A DNA stretch of 64,000 nucleotides from Henricia sp. BOLD:AAB3569 (Eukaryota; Echinodermata; Asteroidea; Spinulosida; Echinasteridae), in assembly GCA_037783545.1 (NCBI GenBank), contig JBBELK010001208.1:124001-188000 (forward strand), given 5' to 3'. Below, piece after piece: positions 1 through 10,909 of the stretch (position 1 is its first letter; each line of letters opens with the position of its first letter). The notes beneath the pieces were generated by a model. It had not been told where the DNA came from. It did no database searches and saw only the letters and a program-made list of their open reading frames with translations. The position numbers and the translations under genes are program-made.

Positions 1-220
1 GAGCAGTCAGGAAGCCCCAACCCAGTTTTCCCTAAACTTTGAAATTTCTCTGCCATTTCCCGGCGAAAGTGTGTCAATTTTTTAGGACAAGTGCGCAATA
101 TAGAGAGTTTGGAGCATGCAAAATTTGAAGTTCGTCGGAACATTTTTCGACCTCCAAATTTGCCGACGTTTGGACCACACTTTGACCAAATTGCCGAGCC
201 AAACTGGGCTGCGTCAACGA

Positions 221-235
221 CAGTCCGAAGGACTG
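221..235. other. Perfect short dyad, one per monomer
   Basis: CAGTCC-GAA-GGACTG: a 6-bp perfect stem with a 3-nt loop. It recurs at the same place in nearly every monomer across 64 kb. Some variants keep the stem (loop AAA near 15650, 25975 and 28925; loop GAG near 34440, 37355 and 41435). Others break one pair: CAGTCGGAAGG, common at 16.8-41 kb; GAATGACTG at 49.6-60 kb; CATTCC at 50.5-63.8 kb. It could be a protein-binding dyad, a hairpin or cruciform, or simple sequence chance; no function is shown. Confidence 0.8.
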
Positions 236-255
236 AGCATTCGCACGACTCAGGA

Positions 256-276
256 GTACACCAAAGAGGTGTGTAC
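256..276. other. Imperfect stem-loop, one per monomer
   Basis: GTACACC, loop AAAGA, then GGTGTGTAC. The right arm carries an extra GT, so the stem is bulged. It lies 20 bp after the perfect dyad in each monomer. One copy at 14196-14214 lacks two bases and forms a perfect 7-bp stem. Four copies (38.5, 42.6, 43.8 and 45.0 kb) have lost nine bases covering part of the left arm and the loop. Function is unknown. Confidence 0.65.
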
Positions 277-3032
277 AGACAGCCACGGTGTGCGTGAGCA
301 GTCAGGAAGCCCCAACCCAGTTTTCCCTAAACTTTGAAATTTCTCTGCATTTCCCGGCGAAAGTTTGTCAATTTTTTAGGACAAGTGCGCAATCTAGAGA
401 GTTTGGAGCAAGCAAAATTTGAAGTTCGTCGGAACATTTTTCGACCTCCAAATTTGCCGACGTTTGGACCACACTTTGACCAAATTGCCGAGCCAAACTG
501 GGCTGCGTCAACGACAGTCCGAAGGACTGAGCATGCGCACGACTCAGGAGTACACCAAAGAGGTGTGTACAGATAGCCACGGTGTGCGTGAGCAGTCAGG
601 AAGCCCCAACCCAGTTTTCCCTAAACTTTGAAATTTCTCTGCCATTTCCCGGCGAAAGTTTGTCAATTTTTTAGGACAAGTGCGCAATATAGAGAGTTTG
701 GAGCATGAAAAATTTGAAGTTCTTCGGAACATTTTTCGACCTCCAAATTTTCCGACGTTTGGACAACACTTTGACCAAATTGCCGAGCCAAACTGGGCTG
801 CGTCAACGACAGTCCGAAGGACTGAGCATGCGCACGACTCATGAGTACACCAAAGAGGTGTGTACAGACAGCCACGGTGTGCGTGAGCAGTCAGGAAGCC
901 CCAACCCAGTTTTCCCTAAACTTTGAAATTTCTCTGCCATTTCCCGGCGAAAGTTTGTCAATTTTTTAGGACAAGTGCGCAATATAGAGAGTTTGGAGCA
1001 TGCAACATTTGAAGTTCGTCGGAACATTTTTCGACCTCCAAATTTGCCGACGTTTGGACCACACTTTGACCAAATTGCCGAGCCAAACTGGGCTGCGTCA
1101 ACGACAGTCCGAAGGACTGAGCATGCGCACGACTCAGGAGTACACCAAAGAGGTGTGTACAGACAGCCACGGTGTGCGTGAGCAGTCAGGAAGCCCCAAC
1201 CCAGTTTTCCCTAAACTTTGAAAATTCTGCCATTTCCCGGCGAAAGTTTGTCAATTTTTTAGGACAAGTGCGCAATATAGAAAGTTTGGAGCATGCAAAA
1301 TTTGAAGTTCGTCGGAACATTTTTCGACCTCCAAATTTGCCGACGTTTGGACCACACTTTGACCAAATTGCCGAGCCAAACTGGGCTGCGTCAACGACAG
1401 TCCGAAGGACTGAGCATGCGCACGACTCAGGAGTACACCAAAGAGGTGTGTACAGACAGCCACGGTTTGCGTGAGCAGTCAGGACGCCCCAACCCAGTTT
1501 TCCCTAAACTTTGAAATTTCTCTGCCATTTCCCGGCGAAAGTCTGTCAATTTTTTAGGACAAGTGCGCAATATAGAGAGTTTGGAGCATGCAAAATCTGA
1601 AGTTCGTCGGAACATTTTTCGACCTCCAAATTTGCCGACGTTTGGACCACACTTTGACCAAATTGCCGAGCCAAACTGGGCTGCGTCAACAACAGTCCGA
1701 AGGACTGAGCATGCGCACGACTCAGGAGTACACCAAAGAGGTGTGTACAGACAGCCACGGTGTGCGTGAGCAGTCAGGAAGCCCCAACCCAGTTTTCCCT
1801 AAACTTTGAAATTTCTCTGCCATTTCCCGGCGAAAGTCTGTCAATTTTTTAGGACAAGTGCGCAATTTAGAGAGTTTGGAGCAAGCAAAATTTGAAGTTC
1901 GTCGGAAAATTTTTCGACCTCCAAATTTGCCGACGTTTGGACCACACTTTGACCAAATTGCCGAGCCAAACTGGGCTGCGTCAACGACAGTCCGAAGGAC
2001 TGAGCATGCGCACGACCCAGGAGTACACCAAAGAGGTTTGTACAGACAGCCACGGTGTGCGTGAGCAGTCAGGAAGCCCCAACCCAGTTTTTCCCTAAAC
2101 TTTGAAATTTCTCTGCCAATTCCCCGCGAAAGTCTGTCAATTTTTTAGGACAAGTGCGCAATATAGAGAGTTTGGAGCATGCACAATTTGAAGTTCGTCG
2201 GAACATTTTTCGACCTCCAAATTTGCCGACGTTTGGACCACACTTTGACCAAATTGCCGAACCAAACTGGGCTGCGTCAACGACAGTCCGAAGGACTGAG
2301 CATGCGCACGACTCAGGAGTACACCAAAGAGGTGTGTACAGACAGCCACGGTTTGCGTGAGCAGTCAGGAAGCCCCAACCCAGTTTTCCCTAAACTTTGA
2401 AATTTCTCTGCCATTACCCGGCGAAAGTCTGTCAATTTTTTAGGACAAGTGCGCAATCTAGAGAGTTTGGAGCAAGCAAAATTTGAAGTTCGTCGGAAAA
2501 TGTTTCAACCTCCAAATTTGCCGACGTTTGGACAACACTTTGACCAAATTGCCGAGCCAAACTGGGCTGCGTCAACGACAGTCCGAAGGACTGAGCATGC
2601 GCACGACTCAGGAGTACACCAAAGAGGTGTGTACAGACAGCCATGGTGTGCGTGAGCAGTCAGGAAGCCCCAACCCAGTTTTCCCTAAACTTTGAAATTT
2701 CTCTGCCATTTCCCGGCGAAAGTGTGTCAATTTTTTAGGACAAGTGCGCAATATAGAGAGTTTGGAGCATGCAAAATTTGAAGTTCGTCGGAACATTTTT
2801 CGACCTCCAAATTTGCCGACGTTTGGACCACACTTTGACCAAATTGCCGAGCCAAACTGGGCTGCGTCAACGACAGTCCGAAGGACTGAGCATTCGCACG
2901 ACTCAGGAGTACACCAAAGAGGTGTGTACAGACAGCCACGGTGTGCGTGAGCAGTCAGGAAGCCCCAACCCAGTTTTCCCTAAACTTTGAAATTTCTCTG
3001 CCATTTCCCGGCGAAAGTTTGTCAATTTTTTA

Positions 3033-4488
3033 GGACAAGTGCGCAATCTAGAGAGTTTGGAGCAAGCAAAATTTAAAGTTCGTCGGAAAATTTTTCGACC
3101 TCCAAATTTGCCAACGTTTGGACCACACTTTGACCAAATTGCCGAGCCAAACTGGGCTGCGTCAACGACAGTCCGAAGGACTGAGCATGCGCACGACACA
3201 GGAGTACACCAAAGAGGTTTGTACAGACAGCCACGGTGTGCGTGAGCAGTCAGGAAGCCCCAACCCAGTTTTCCCTAAACTTTGAAATTTCTCTGCCAAT
3301 TCCCCGCGAAGGTCTGTCAATTTTTTAGGACAAGTGCGCAATATAGAGAGTTTGGAGCATGCACAATTTGAAGTTCGTCGGAACATTTTTCGACCTCCAA
3401 ATTTGCCGACGTTTGGACCACACGTTGACCAAATTGCCGAGCCAAACTGGGCTTCGTCAACGACAGTCCGAAGGACTGAGCATGCGCACGACTCAGGAGT
3501 GCACCAAAGAGCTGTGTACAGACAGCCACGGTTTGCGTGAGCAGTCAGGAAGCCCCAACCCAGTTTTCCCTAAACTTTGAAATTTCTCTGCCATTTCCCG
3601 GCGAAAGTCTGTCATTTTTTTAGGACAAGTGCGCAATCTAGAGAGTTTGGAGCAAGCAACATTTTTCGACCTCCAAATTTGCCGACGTTTGGACCACACT
3701 TTGACCAAATTGCCGAGCCAAACTGGGCTGCGTCAACGACAGTCCGAAAGACTGAGCATGCGCACGACTCAGGAGTACACCAAAGAGGTGTGTACAGACA
3801 GCCACGGTTTGCGTGAGCAGTCAGGAAGCTCCAACCCAGTTTTCCCTAAACTTTGAAATTTCTCTGCCATTTCCCGGCGAAAGTCTGTCAATTTTTTAGG
3901 ACGAGTGCGCAATATAAAGAGTTTGGAGCATGCAAAATTTGAAGTTCGTCGGAACATTTTTCGACCTCCAAATTTGCCGACGTTTGGACCACACTTTGAC
4001 CAAATTTCCGAGCCAAACTGGGCTGCGTCAACGACAGTCCGAAGGACTGAGCATGCGCACGACTCAGGAGTACACCAAAGAGGTGTGTACAGACAGCCAC
4101 GGTTTGCGTGAGCAGTCAGGGAGCCCCAACCCAGTTTTCCCTAAGCTTTGAAATTTCTCTGCCATTTCCCGGCGAATGTCTGTCAATTTTTTAGGACAAG
4201 TGCGCAATATAGAGAGTTTGGAGCATGCAAAATTTGAAGTTTGTCGGAACATTTTTCGACCTCCAAATTTTCCGACGTTTGGACCACACTTTGACCAAAT
4301 TGCCGAGCCAAACTGGGCTGCGTCAACGACAGTCCGAAGGACTGAGCATGCGCACGACTCAGAAGTACACCAAAGAGGTGTGTACAGACAGCCACGGTTT
4401 GCGTGAGCAGTCAGGAAGCCCCAACCCAGTTTTCCCTAAACTTTGAAATTTCTCTGCCATTTCCCGGCGAAAGTCTGCCAATTTTTAA
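3033..4488. repeat. 1456-bp higher-order unit, copy 1
   Basis: Five monomers, one of them shortened by 19 bp (5 x 295 - 19 = 1456). Near-identical to the directly adjacent 4489-5944. The pattern of variant monomers, including the 19-bp deletion and the GTGCACCAAAGAGCTG variant, is repeated in the same order, which shows block duplication rather than independent mutation. Confidence 0.9.
3539..3814. repeat. 276-bp monomer with 19-bp deletion
   Basis: The stretch between GAGCAAGCAA and CATTTTTCGACC is missing (junction near 3659). The same junction, also with the GCAATCTAGAG variant upstream, recurs in monomers at 4995-5270, 34512-34787, 35378-35653, 37424-37699, 39461-39736 and 41507-41782. 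One deletion event has therefore been copied to at least seven places. Confidence 0.9.
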
Positions 4489-5944
4489 GGACAAGTGCGC
4501 AATCTAGAGAGTTTGGAGCAAGCAAAATTTAAAGTTCGTCGGAAAATTTTTCGACCTCCAAATTTGCCAACGTTTGGACCACACTTTGACCAAATTGCCG
4601 AGCCAAACTGGGCTGCGTCAACGACAGTCCGAAGGACTGAGCATGCGCACGACACAGGAGTACACCAAAGAGGTTTGTACAGACAGCCACGGTGTGCGTG
4701 AGCAGTCAGGAAGCCCCAACCCAGTTTTCCCTAAACTTTGAAATTTCTCTGCCAATTCCCCGCGAAGGTCTGTCAATTTTTTAGGACAAGTGCGCAATAT
4801 AGAGAGTTTGGAGCATGCACAATTTGAAGTTCGTCGGAACATTTTTCGACCTCCAAATTTGCCGACGTTTGGACCACACGTTGACCAAATTGCCGAGCCA
4901 AACTGGGCTTCGTCAACGACAGTCCGAAGGACTGAGCATGCGCACGACTCAGGAGTGCACCAAAGAGCTGTGTACAGACAGCCACGGTTTGCGTGAGCAG
5001 TCAGGAAGCCCCAACCCAGTTTTCCCTAAACTTTGAAATTTCTCTGCCATTTCCCGGCGAAAGTCTGTCATTTTTTTAGGACAAGTGCGCAATCTAGAGA
5101 GTTTGGAGCAAGCAACATTTTTCGACCTCCAAATTTGCCGACGTTTGGACCACACTTTGACCAAATTGCCGAGCCAAACTGGGCTGCGTCAACGACAGTC
5201 CGAAAGACTGAGCATGCGCACGACTCAGGAGTACACCAAAGAGGTGTGTACAGACAGCCACGGTTTGCGTGAGCAGTCAGGAAGCTCCAACCCAGTTTTC
5301 CCTAAACTTTGAAATTTCTCTGCCATTTCCCGGCGAAAGTCTGTCAATTTTTTAGGACGAGTGCGCAATATAAAGAGTTTGGAGCATGCAAAATTTGAAG
5401 TTCGTCGGAACATTTTTCGACCTCCAAATTTGCCGACGTTTGGACCACACTTTGACCAAATTTCCGAGCCAAACTGGGCTGCGTCAACGACAGTCCGAAG
5501 GACTGAGCATGCGCACGACTCAGGAGTACACCAAAGAGGTGTGTACAGACAGCCACGGTTTGCGTGAGCAGTCAGGGAGCCCCAACCCAGTTTTCCCTAA
5601 GCTTTGAAATTTCTCTGCCATTTCCCGGCGAATGTCTGTCAATTTTTTAGGACAAGTGCGCAATATAGAGAGTTTGGAGCATGCAAAATTTGAAGTTTGT
5701 CGGAACATTTTTCGACCTCCAAATTTTCCGACGTTTGGACCACACTTTGACCAAATTGCCGAGCCAAACTGGGCTGCGTCAACGACAGTCCGAAGGACTG
5801 AGCATGCGCACGACTCAGAAGTACACCAAAGAGGTGTGTACAGACAGCCACGGTTTGCGTGAGCAGTCAGGAAGCCCCAACCCAGTTTTCCCTAAACTTT
5901 GAAATTTCTCTGCCATTTCCCGGCGAAAGTCTGCCAATTTTTAA
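4489..5944. repeat. 1456-bp higher-order unit, copy 2
   Basis: Tandem copy of 3033-4488 at an offset of exactly 1456 bp. The left junction is visible: CTGCCAATTTTTAAGG occurs at 4475 and again at 5931, just inside the end of each copy. Unequal exchange between misaligned monomers is the simplest origin. Confidence 0.9.
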
Positions 5945-7336
5945 GGACAAGTGCGCAATATAGAGAGTTTGGAGCATGCAAAATTTGAAGTTCGTCGGAA
6001 CATTTTTCGACCTCCAAATTTGCCGACGTTTGGACCACACTTTGACCAAATTGCCGAGCCAAACTGGGCTGCGTCAACGACAGTCCGAAGGACTGAGCAT
6101 GCGCACGACTCAGAAGTACACCAAAGAGGTGTGTACAGACAGCCACGGTTTGCGTGAGCAGTCAGGAAGCCCCAACCCAGTTTTCCATAAACTTTGAAAT
6201 TTCTCTGCCATTTCCCGGCCAAAGTCTGTCAATTGTTTAGGACAAGTGCGCAATATAGAGAGTTTGGAGCATGCAAAATTTGAAGTTCTTCGGAACACTT
6301 TTCGACCTCCAAATTTTCCGACGTTTGGACCACACTTTGACCAAATTGCCGAGCCAAACTGGGCTGCGTCAACGACAGTCCGAAGGACTGAGCATGCGCA
6401 CGACTCATGAGTACACCAAAGAGGTGTGTACAGACAGCCACGGTGTGCGTGAGCAGTTAGGAAGCCCCAACCCAGTTTTCCCTAAACTTTGAAATTTCTC
6501 TGCCATTTCCCGGCGAAAGTTTGTCAATTTTTTAGGACAAGTGCGCAATATAGAGAGTTTGGAGCATGCAAAATTTGAAGTTCGTCGGAACATTTTTCGA
6601 CCTCCAAATTTGCCGACGTTTGGACCACACTTTGACCAAATTGCCGAGCCAAACTGGGCTGCGTCAACGACAGTCCGAAGGACTGAGCATTCGCACGACT
6701 CAGGAGTACACCAAAGAGGTGTGTACAGACAGCCACGGTGTGCGTGAGCAGTCAGGAAGCCCCAACCCAGTTTTCCCTAAACTTTGAAATTTCTCTGCCA
6801 TTTCCCGGCGAAAGTTTGTCAATTTTTTTAGGACAAGTGCGCAATATAGAAAGTTTGGAGCATGCAAAATTTGAAGTTCGTCGGAACATTTTTCGACCTC
6901 CAAATTTGCCGACGTTTGGACCACACGTTGACCAAATTGCCGAGCCAAACTGGGCTGCGTCAACGACAGTCCGAAGGACTGAGCATGCGCACGACTCAGG
7001 AGAGCACCAAAGAGGTTTGTACAGACAGCCACGGTGTGCGTGAGCAGTCAAGAAGCCCCAACCCAGTTTTCCCTAAACTTTGAAATTTCTCTGCCAATTC
7101 CCCGCGAAAGTCTGTCAATTTTTTAGGACAAGTGCGCAATATAGAGAGTTTGGAGCATGCACAATTTGAAGTTCGTCGGAACATTTTTCGACCTCCAAAT
7201 TTGCCGACGTTTGGACCACACGTTGACCAAATTGCCGAGCCAAACTGGGCTGCGTCAACGACAGTCCGAAGGACTGAGCATGCGCACGACTCAGGAGTAC
7301 ACCAAAGAGGTGTGTACAGACAGCCACGGTTTGCGT

Positions 7337-7512
7337 GAGCAGTCAGGAAGCCCCAACCCAGTTTTCCCTAAACTTTGAAATTTATCTGCCATTTCTTGGC
7401 GAAAGTCTGTCAATTTTTTAAGACAAGTGCGCAATATAGAGAGTTTGGAGCATGCAAAATTTGAAGTTCGTCGGAACATTTTTCGATCTCCAAATTTGCC
7501 GACGGTTTGCGT
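7337..7512. repeat. Truncated 176-bp monomer
   Basis: Lacks 119 bp: the sequence runs from TTTGCCGAC straight into GGTTTGCGTGAG, so both the dyad and the second stem-loop are lost. The deletion ends share short similarity (CGACGTTTG versus CACGGTTTG). Copied at 9163-9338. Confidence 0.9.
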
Positions 7513-8397
7513 GAGCAGTCAGGAAGCCCCAACCCAGTTTTCCCTAAACTTTGAAATTTCTCTGCCATTTCCCGGCGAAAGTCTGTCAATTTTTTAGGAC
7601 AAGTGCGCAATATAAAGAGTTTGGAGCATGCAAAATTTGAAGTTCGTCGGAACATTTTTCGACCTCCAAATTTGCCGACGTTTGGACCACACTTTGACCA
7701 AATTGCCGAGCCAAACTGGGCGGCGTCAACGACAGTCCGAAGGACTGAGCATGCGCACGACTCAGGAGTACACCAAATAGGTGTGTACAGACAGCCACGG
7801 TTTGGGGGAGCAGTCAGGAAGCCCCAACCCAGTTTTCCCTAAACTTTGAAATTTCTCTGCCATTTCCCTGCGAAAGTCTGTAAATTTGTTAAGACAAGTG
7901 CGCAATATAGAGAGTTTGGAGCATGCAAAATTTGAAGTTCGTCGGAACATTTTTCGACCTCCAAATTTGCCGACGTTTGGACCACACTTTGACCAAATTG
8001 CCGAGCCAAACTGGGCTGCGTCAACGACAGTCCGAAGGACTGAGCATGCGCACGACTCAGGAGTACACCAAAGAGGTGTGTACAGACAGCCACGGTTTGC
8101 GTGAGCAGTCAAGAAGCCCCAACCCAGTTTTCCCTAAACTTTGAAATTTCTCTGCCATTTCCCTGCGAAAGTCTGTAATTTTTTTAGGACAAGTGCGCAA
8201 TATAGAGAGTTTGGAGCATGCAAAATTTGAAGTTCGTCGGAACATTTTTCGACCTCCAAATTTGCCGACGTTTGGACCACACTTTGACCAAATTGCCGAG
8301 CCAAACTGGGCTGCGTCGACGACAGTCCGAAGGACTGAGCATGCGCACGACTCAGGAGTACACCAAAGAGGTGTGTACAGACAGCCACGGTTTGCGT

Positions 8398-8572
8398 GAG
8401 CAGTCAGGAAGCCCCAACCCAGTTTTCCCTAAACTTTGAAATTTCTCTGCCATTTCTCGGCGAAAGTCTGTCAATTTGTTAGGACAAGTGCGCAATATAG
8501 AGAGTTTGAGCATGCAAAATTTGAAGTTTGTCTGAACATTTTTCGACCTCCAAATTTGCCGACGGTTTGCGT
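8398..8572. repeat. Truncated 175-bp monomer
   Basis: Same internal deletion as the monomer at 7337-7512, with one further base lost (GAGTTTGAGC). Copied at 10224-10398. The shared junction shows that the two truncated monomers within one 1826-bp unit descend from a single event. Confidence 0.9.
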
Positions 8573-9083
8573 GAGCAGTCAGGAAGCCCCAACCCAGTTT
8601 TCCCTAAACTTTGAAATTTCTCTGCCATTTCCTGGCGAAAGTCTGTCATTTTTTTAGGACAAGTGCGCAATATAGAGAGTTTGGAGCATGCAAAATTTGA
8701 AGTTCGTCGGAACATTTTTCGACCTCCAAATTTGCCGACGTTTGGACCACACTTTGACCAAATTGCCGAGCCAAATTGGGCTGCGTCAACGACAGTCCGA
8801 AGGACTGAGCATGCGCACGACTCAGGAGAACACCAAAGAGGTGTGTACAGACAGCCACGATTTGCGTGAGCAGTCAGGAAGCCCCAACCCAGTTTTCCCT
8901 AAACTTTGAAATTTCTCTTCTATTTCCTGGCGAAAGTCTGTCAATTTTTTAGGACAAGTGCGCAATATAGAGAGTTTGGAGCATGCCAAAGTTGAAGTTC
9001 GTCGGAACATTTTTCGACCTCCAAATTTGCCGACGTTTGGACCACACTTTGACCAAATTGCCGAGCCAAACTGGGCTGCGTCG

Positions 9084-10909
9084 ACGACAGTCCGAAGGAC
9101 TGAGCATGCGCACGACTCAGGAGTACACCAAAGAGGTGTGTACAGACAGCCACGGTTTGCGTGAGCAGTCAGGAAGCCCCAACCCAGTTTTCCCTAAACT
9201 TTGAAATTTATCTGCCATTTCTTGGCGAAAGTCTGTCAATTTTTTAAGACAAGTGCGCAATATAGAGAGTTTGGAGCATGCAAAATTTGAAGTTCGTCGG
9301 AACATTTTTCGATCTCCAAATTTGCCGACGGTTTGCGTGAGCAGTCAGGAAGCCCCAACCCAGTTTTCCCTAAACTTTGAAATTTCTCTGCCATTTCCCG
9401 GCGAAAGTCTGTCAATTTTTTAGGACAAGTGCGCAATATAAAGAGTTTGGAGCATGCAAAATTTGAAGTTCGTCGGAACATTTTTCGACCTCCAAATTTG
9501 CCGACGTTTGGACCACACTTTGACCAAATTGCCGAGCCAAACTGGGCGGCGTCAACGACAGTCCGAAGGACTGAGCATGCGCACGACTCAGGAGTACACC
9601 AAATAGGTGTGTACAGACAGCCACGGTTTGGGGGAGCAGTCAGGAAGCCCCAACCCAGTTTTCCCTAAACTTTGAAATTTCTCTGCCATTTCCCTGCGAA
9701 AGTCTGTAAATTTGTTAAGACAAGTGCGCAATATAGAGAGTTTGGAGCATGCAAAATTTGAAGTTCGTAGGAACATTTTTCGACCTCCAAATTTGCCGAC
9801 GTTTGGACCACACTTTGACCAAATTGCCGAGCCAAACTGGGCTGCGTCAACGACAGTCCGAAGGACTGAGCATGCGCACGACTCAGGAGTACACCAAAGA
9901 GGTGTGTACAGACAGCCACGGTTTGCGTGAGCAGTCAAGAAGCCCCAACCCAGTTTTCCCTAAACTTTGAAATTTCTCTGCCATTTCCCTGCGAAAGTCT
10001 GTAATTTTTTTAGGACAAGTGCGCAATATAGAGAGTTTGGAGCATGCAAAATTTGAAGTTCGTCGGAACATTTTTCGACCTCCAAATTTGCCGACGTTTG
10101 GACCACACTTTGACCAAATTGCCGAGCCAAACTGGGCTGCGTCGACGACAGTCCGAAGGACTGAGCATGCGCACGACTCAGGAGTACACCAAAGAGGTGT
10201 GTACAGACAGCCACGGTTTGCGTGAGCAGTCAGGAAGCCCCAACCCAGTTTTCCCTAAACTTTGAAATTTCTCTGCCATTTCTCGGCGAAAGTCTGTCAA
10301 TTTGTTAGGACAAGTGCGCAATATAGAGAGTTTGAGCATGCAAAATTTGAAGTTTGTCTGAACATTTTTCGACCTCCAAATTTGCCGACGGTTTGCGTGA
10401 GCAGTCAGGAAGCCCCAACCCAGTTTTCCCTAAACTTTGAAATTTCTCTGCCATTTCCTGGCGAAAGTCTGTCATTTTTTTAGGACAAGTGCGCAATATA
10501 GAGAGTTTGGAGCATGCAAAATTTGAAGTTCGTCGGAACATTTTTCGACCTCCAAATTTGCCGACGTTTGGACCACACTTTGACCAAATTGCCGAGCCAA
10601 ATTGGGCTGCGTCAACGACAGTCCGAAGGACTGAGCATGCGCACGACTCAGGAGTACACCAAAGAGGTGTGTACAGACAGCCACGATTTGCGTGAGCAGT
10701 CAGGAAGCCCCAACCCAGTTTTCCCTAAACTTTGAAATTTCTCTTCTATTTCCTGGCGAAAGTCTGTCAATTTTTTAGGACAAGTGCGCAATATAGAGAG
10801 TTTGGAGCATGCCAAAGTTGAAGTTCGTCGGAACATTTTTCGACCTCCAAATTTGCCGACGTTTGGACCACACTTTGACCAAATTGCCGAGCCAAACTGG
10901 GCTGCGTCG
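9084..10909. repeat. 1826-bp higher-order unit, copy 2
   Basis: Tandem copy of 7258-9083 with the same order of full and truncated monomers. The boundary is set by a TCAACG/TCGACG difference at 7257 versus 9083. Confidence 0.9.

Larger units (their letters stand above)
1..295 (+). repeat. Reference satellite monomer (first complete copy)
   Basis: Taken as the unit for describing the array; the start at GAGCAGTCAGG is arbitrary. By hand count it is 48.5% GC with 16 CpG. Landmarks within the unit: a T-rich run at 78-83, a GCATGC palindrome at 114-119, the CAAATTTG palindrome near 155-162, a perfect dyad at 221-235 and an imperfect stem-loop at 256-276. In most other copies a second GCATGC lies at 237-242; in this copy it is GCATTC. 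The length is close to two nucleosome cores (2 x 147 bp), which may be coincidence. Confidence 0.95.
7258..9083. repeat. 1826-bp higher-order unit, copy 1
   Basis: Seven monomers, two of them shortened by about 120 bp. Repeated at an offset of 1826 bp in 9084-10909, with identity running on to about 11034. Only a few single-base differences separate the copies (for example near 7943/9769 and 8829/10655). Confidence 0.9.

Noticed and set aside
78-83. T-run in each monomer as a Pol III terminator or bacterial terminator
   Set aside because: No upstream Pol III promoter in the monomer and no GC-rich hairpin before the run; T-runs are simply part of the unit.
221-243. Possible hammerhead ribozyme, suggested by GTCC-GAA-GGAC resembling a hammerhead stem II
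   Set aside because: The conserved CTGANGA before the stem and GAAA directly after it are absent on both strands, so the catalytic core is not there.
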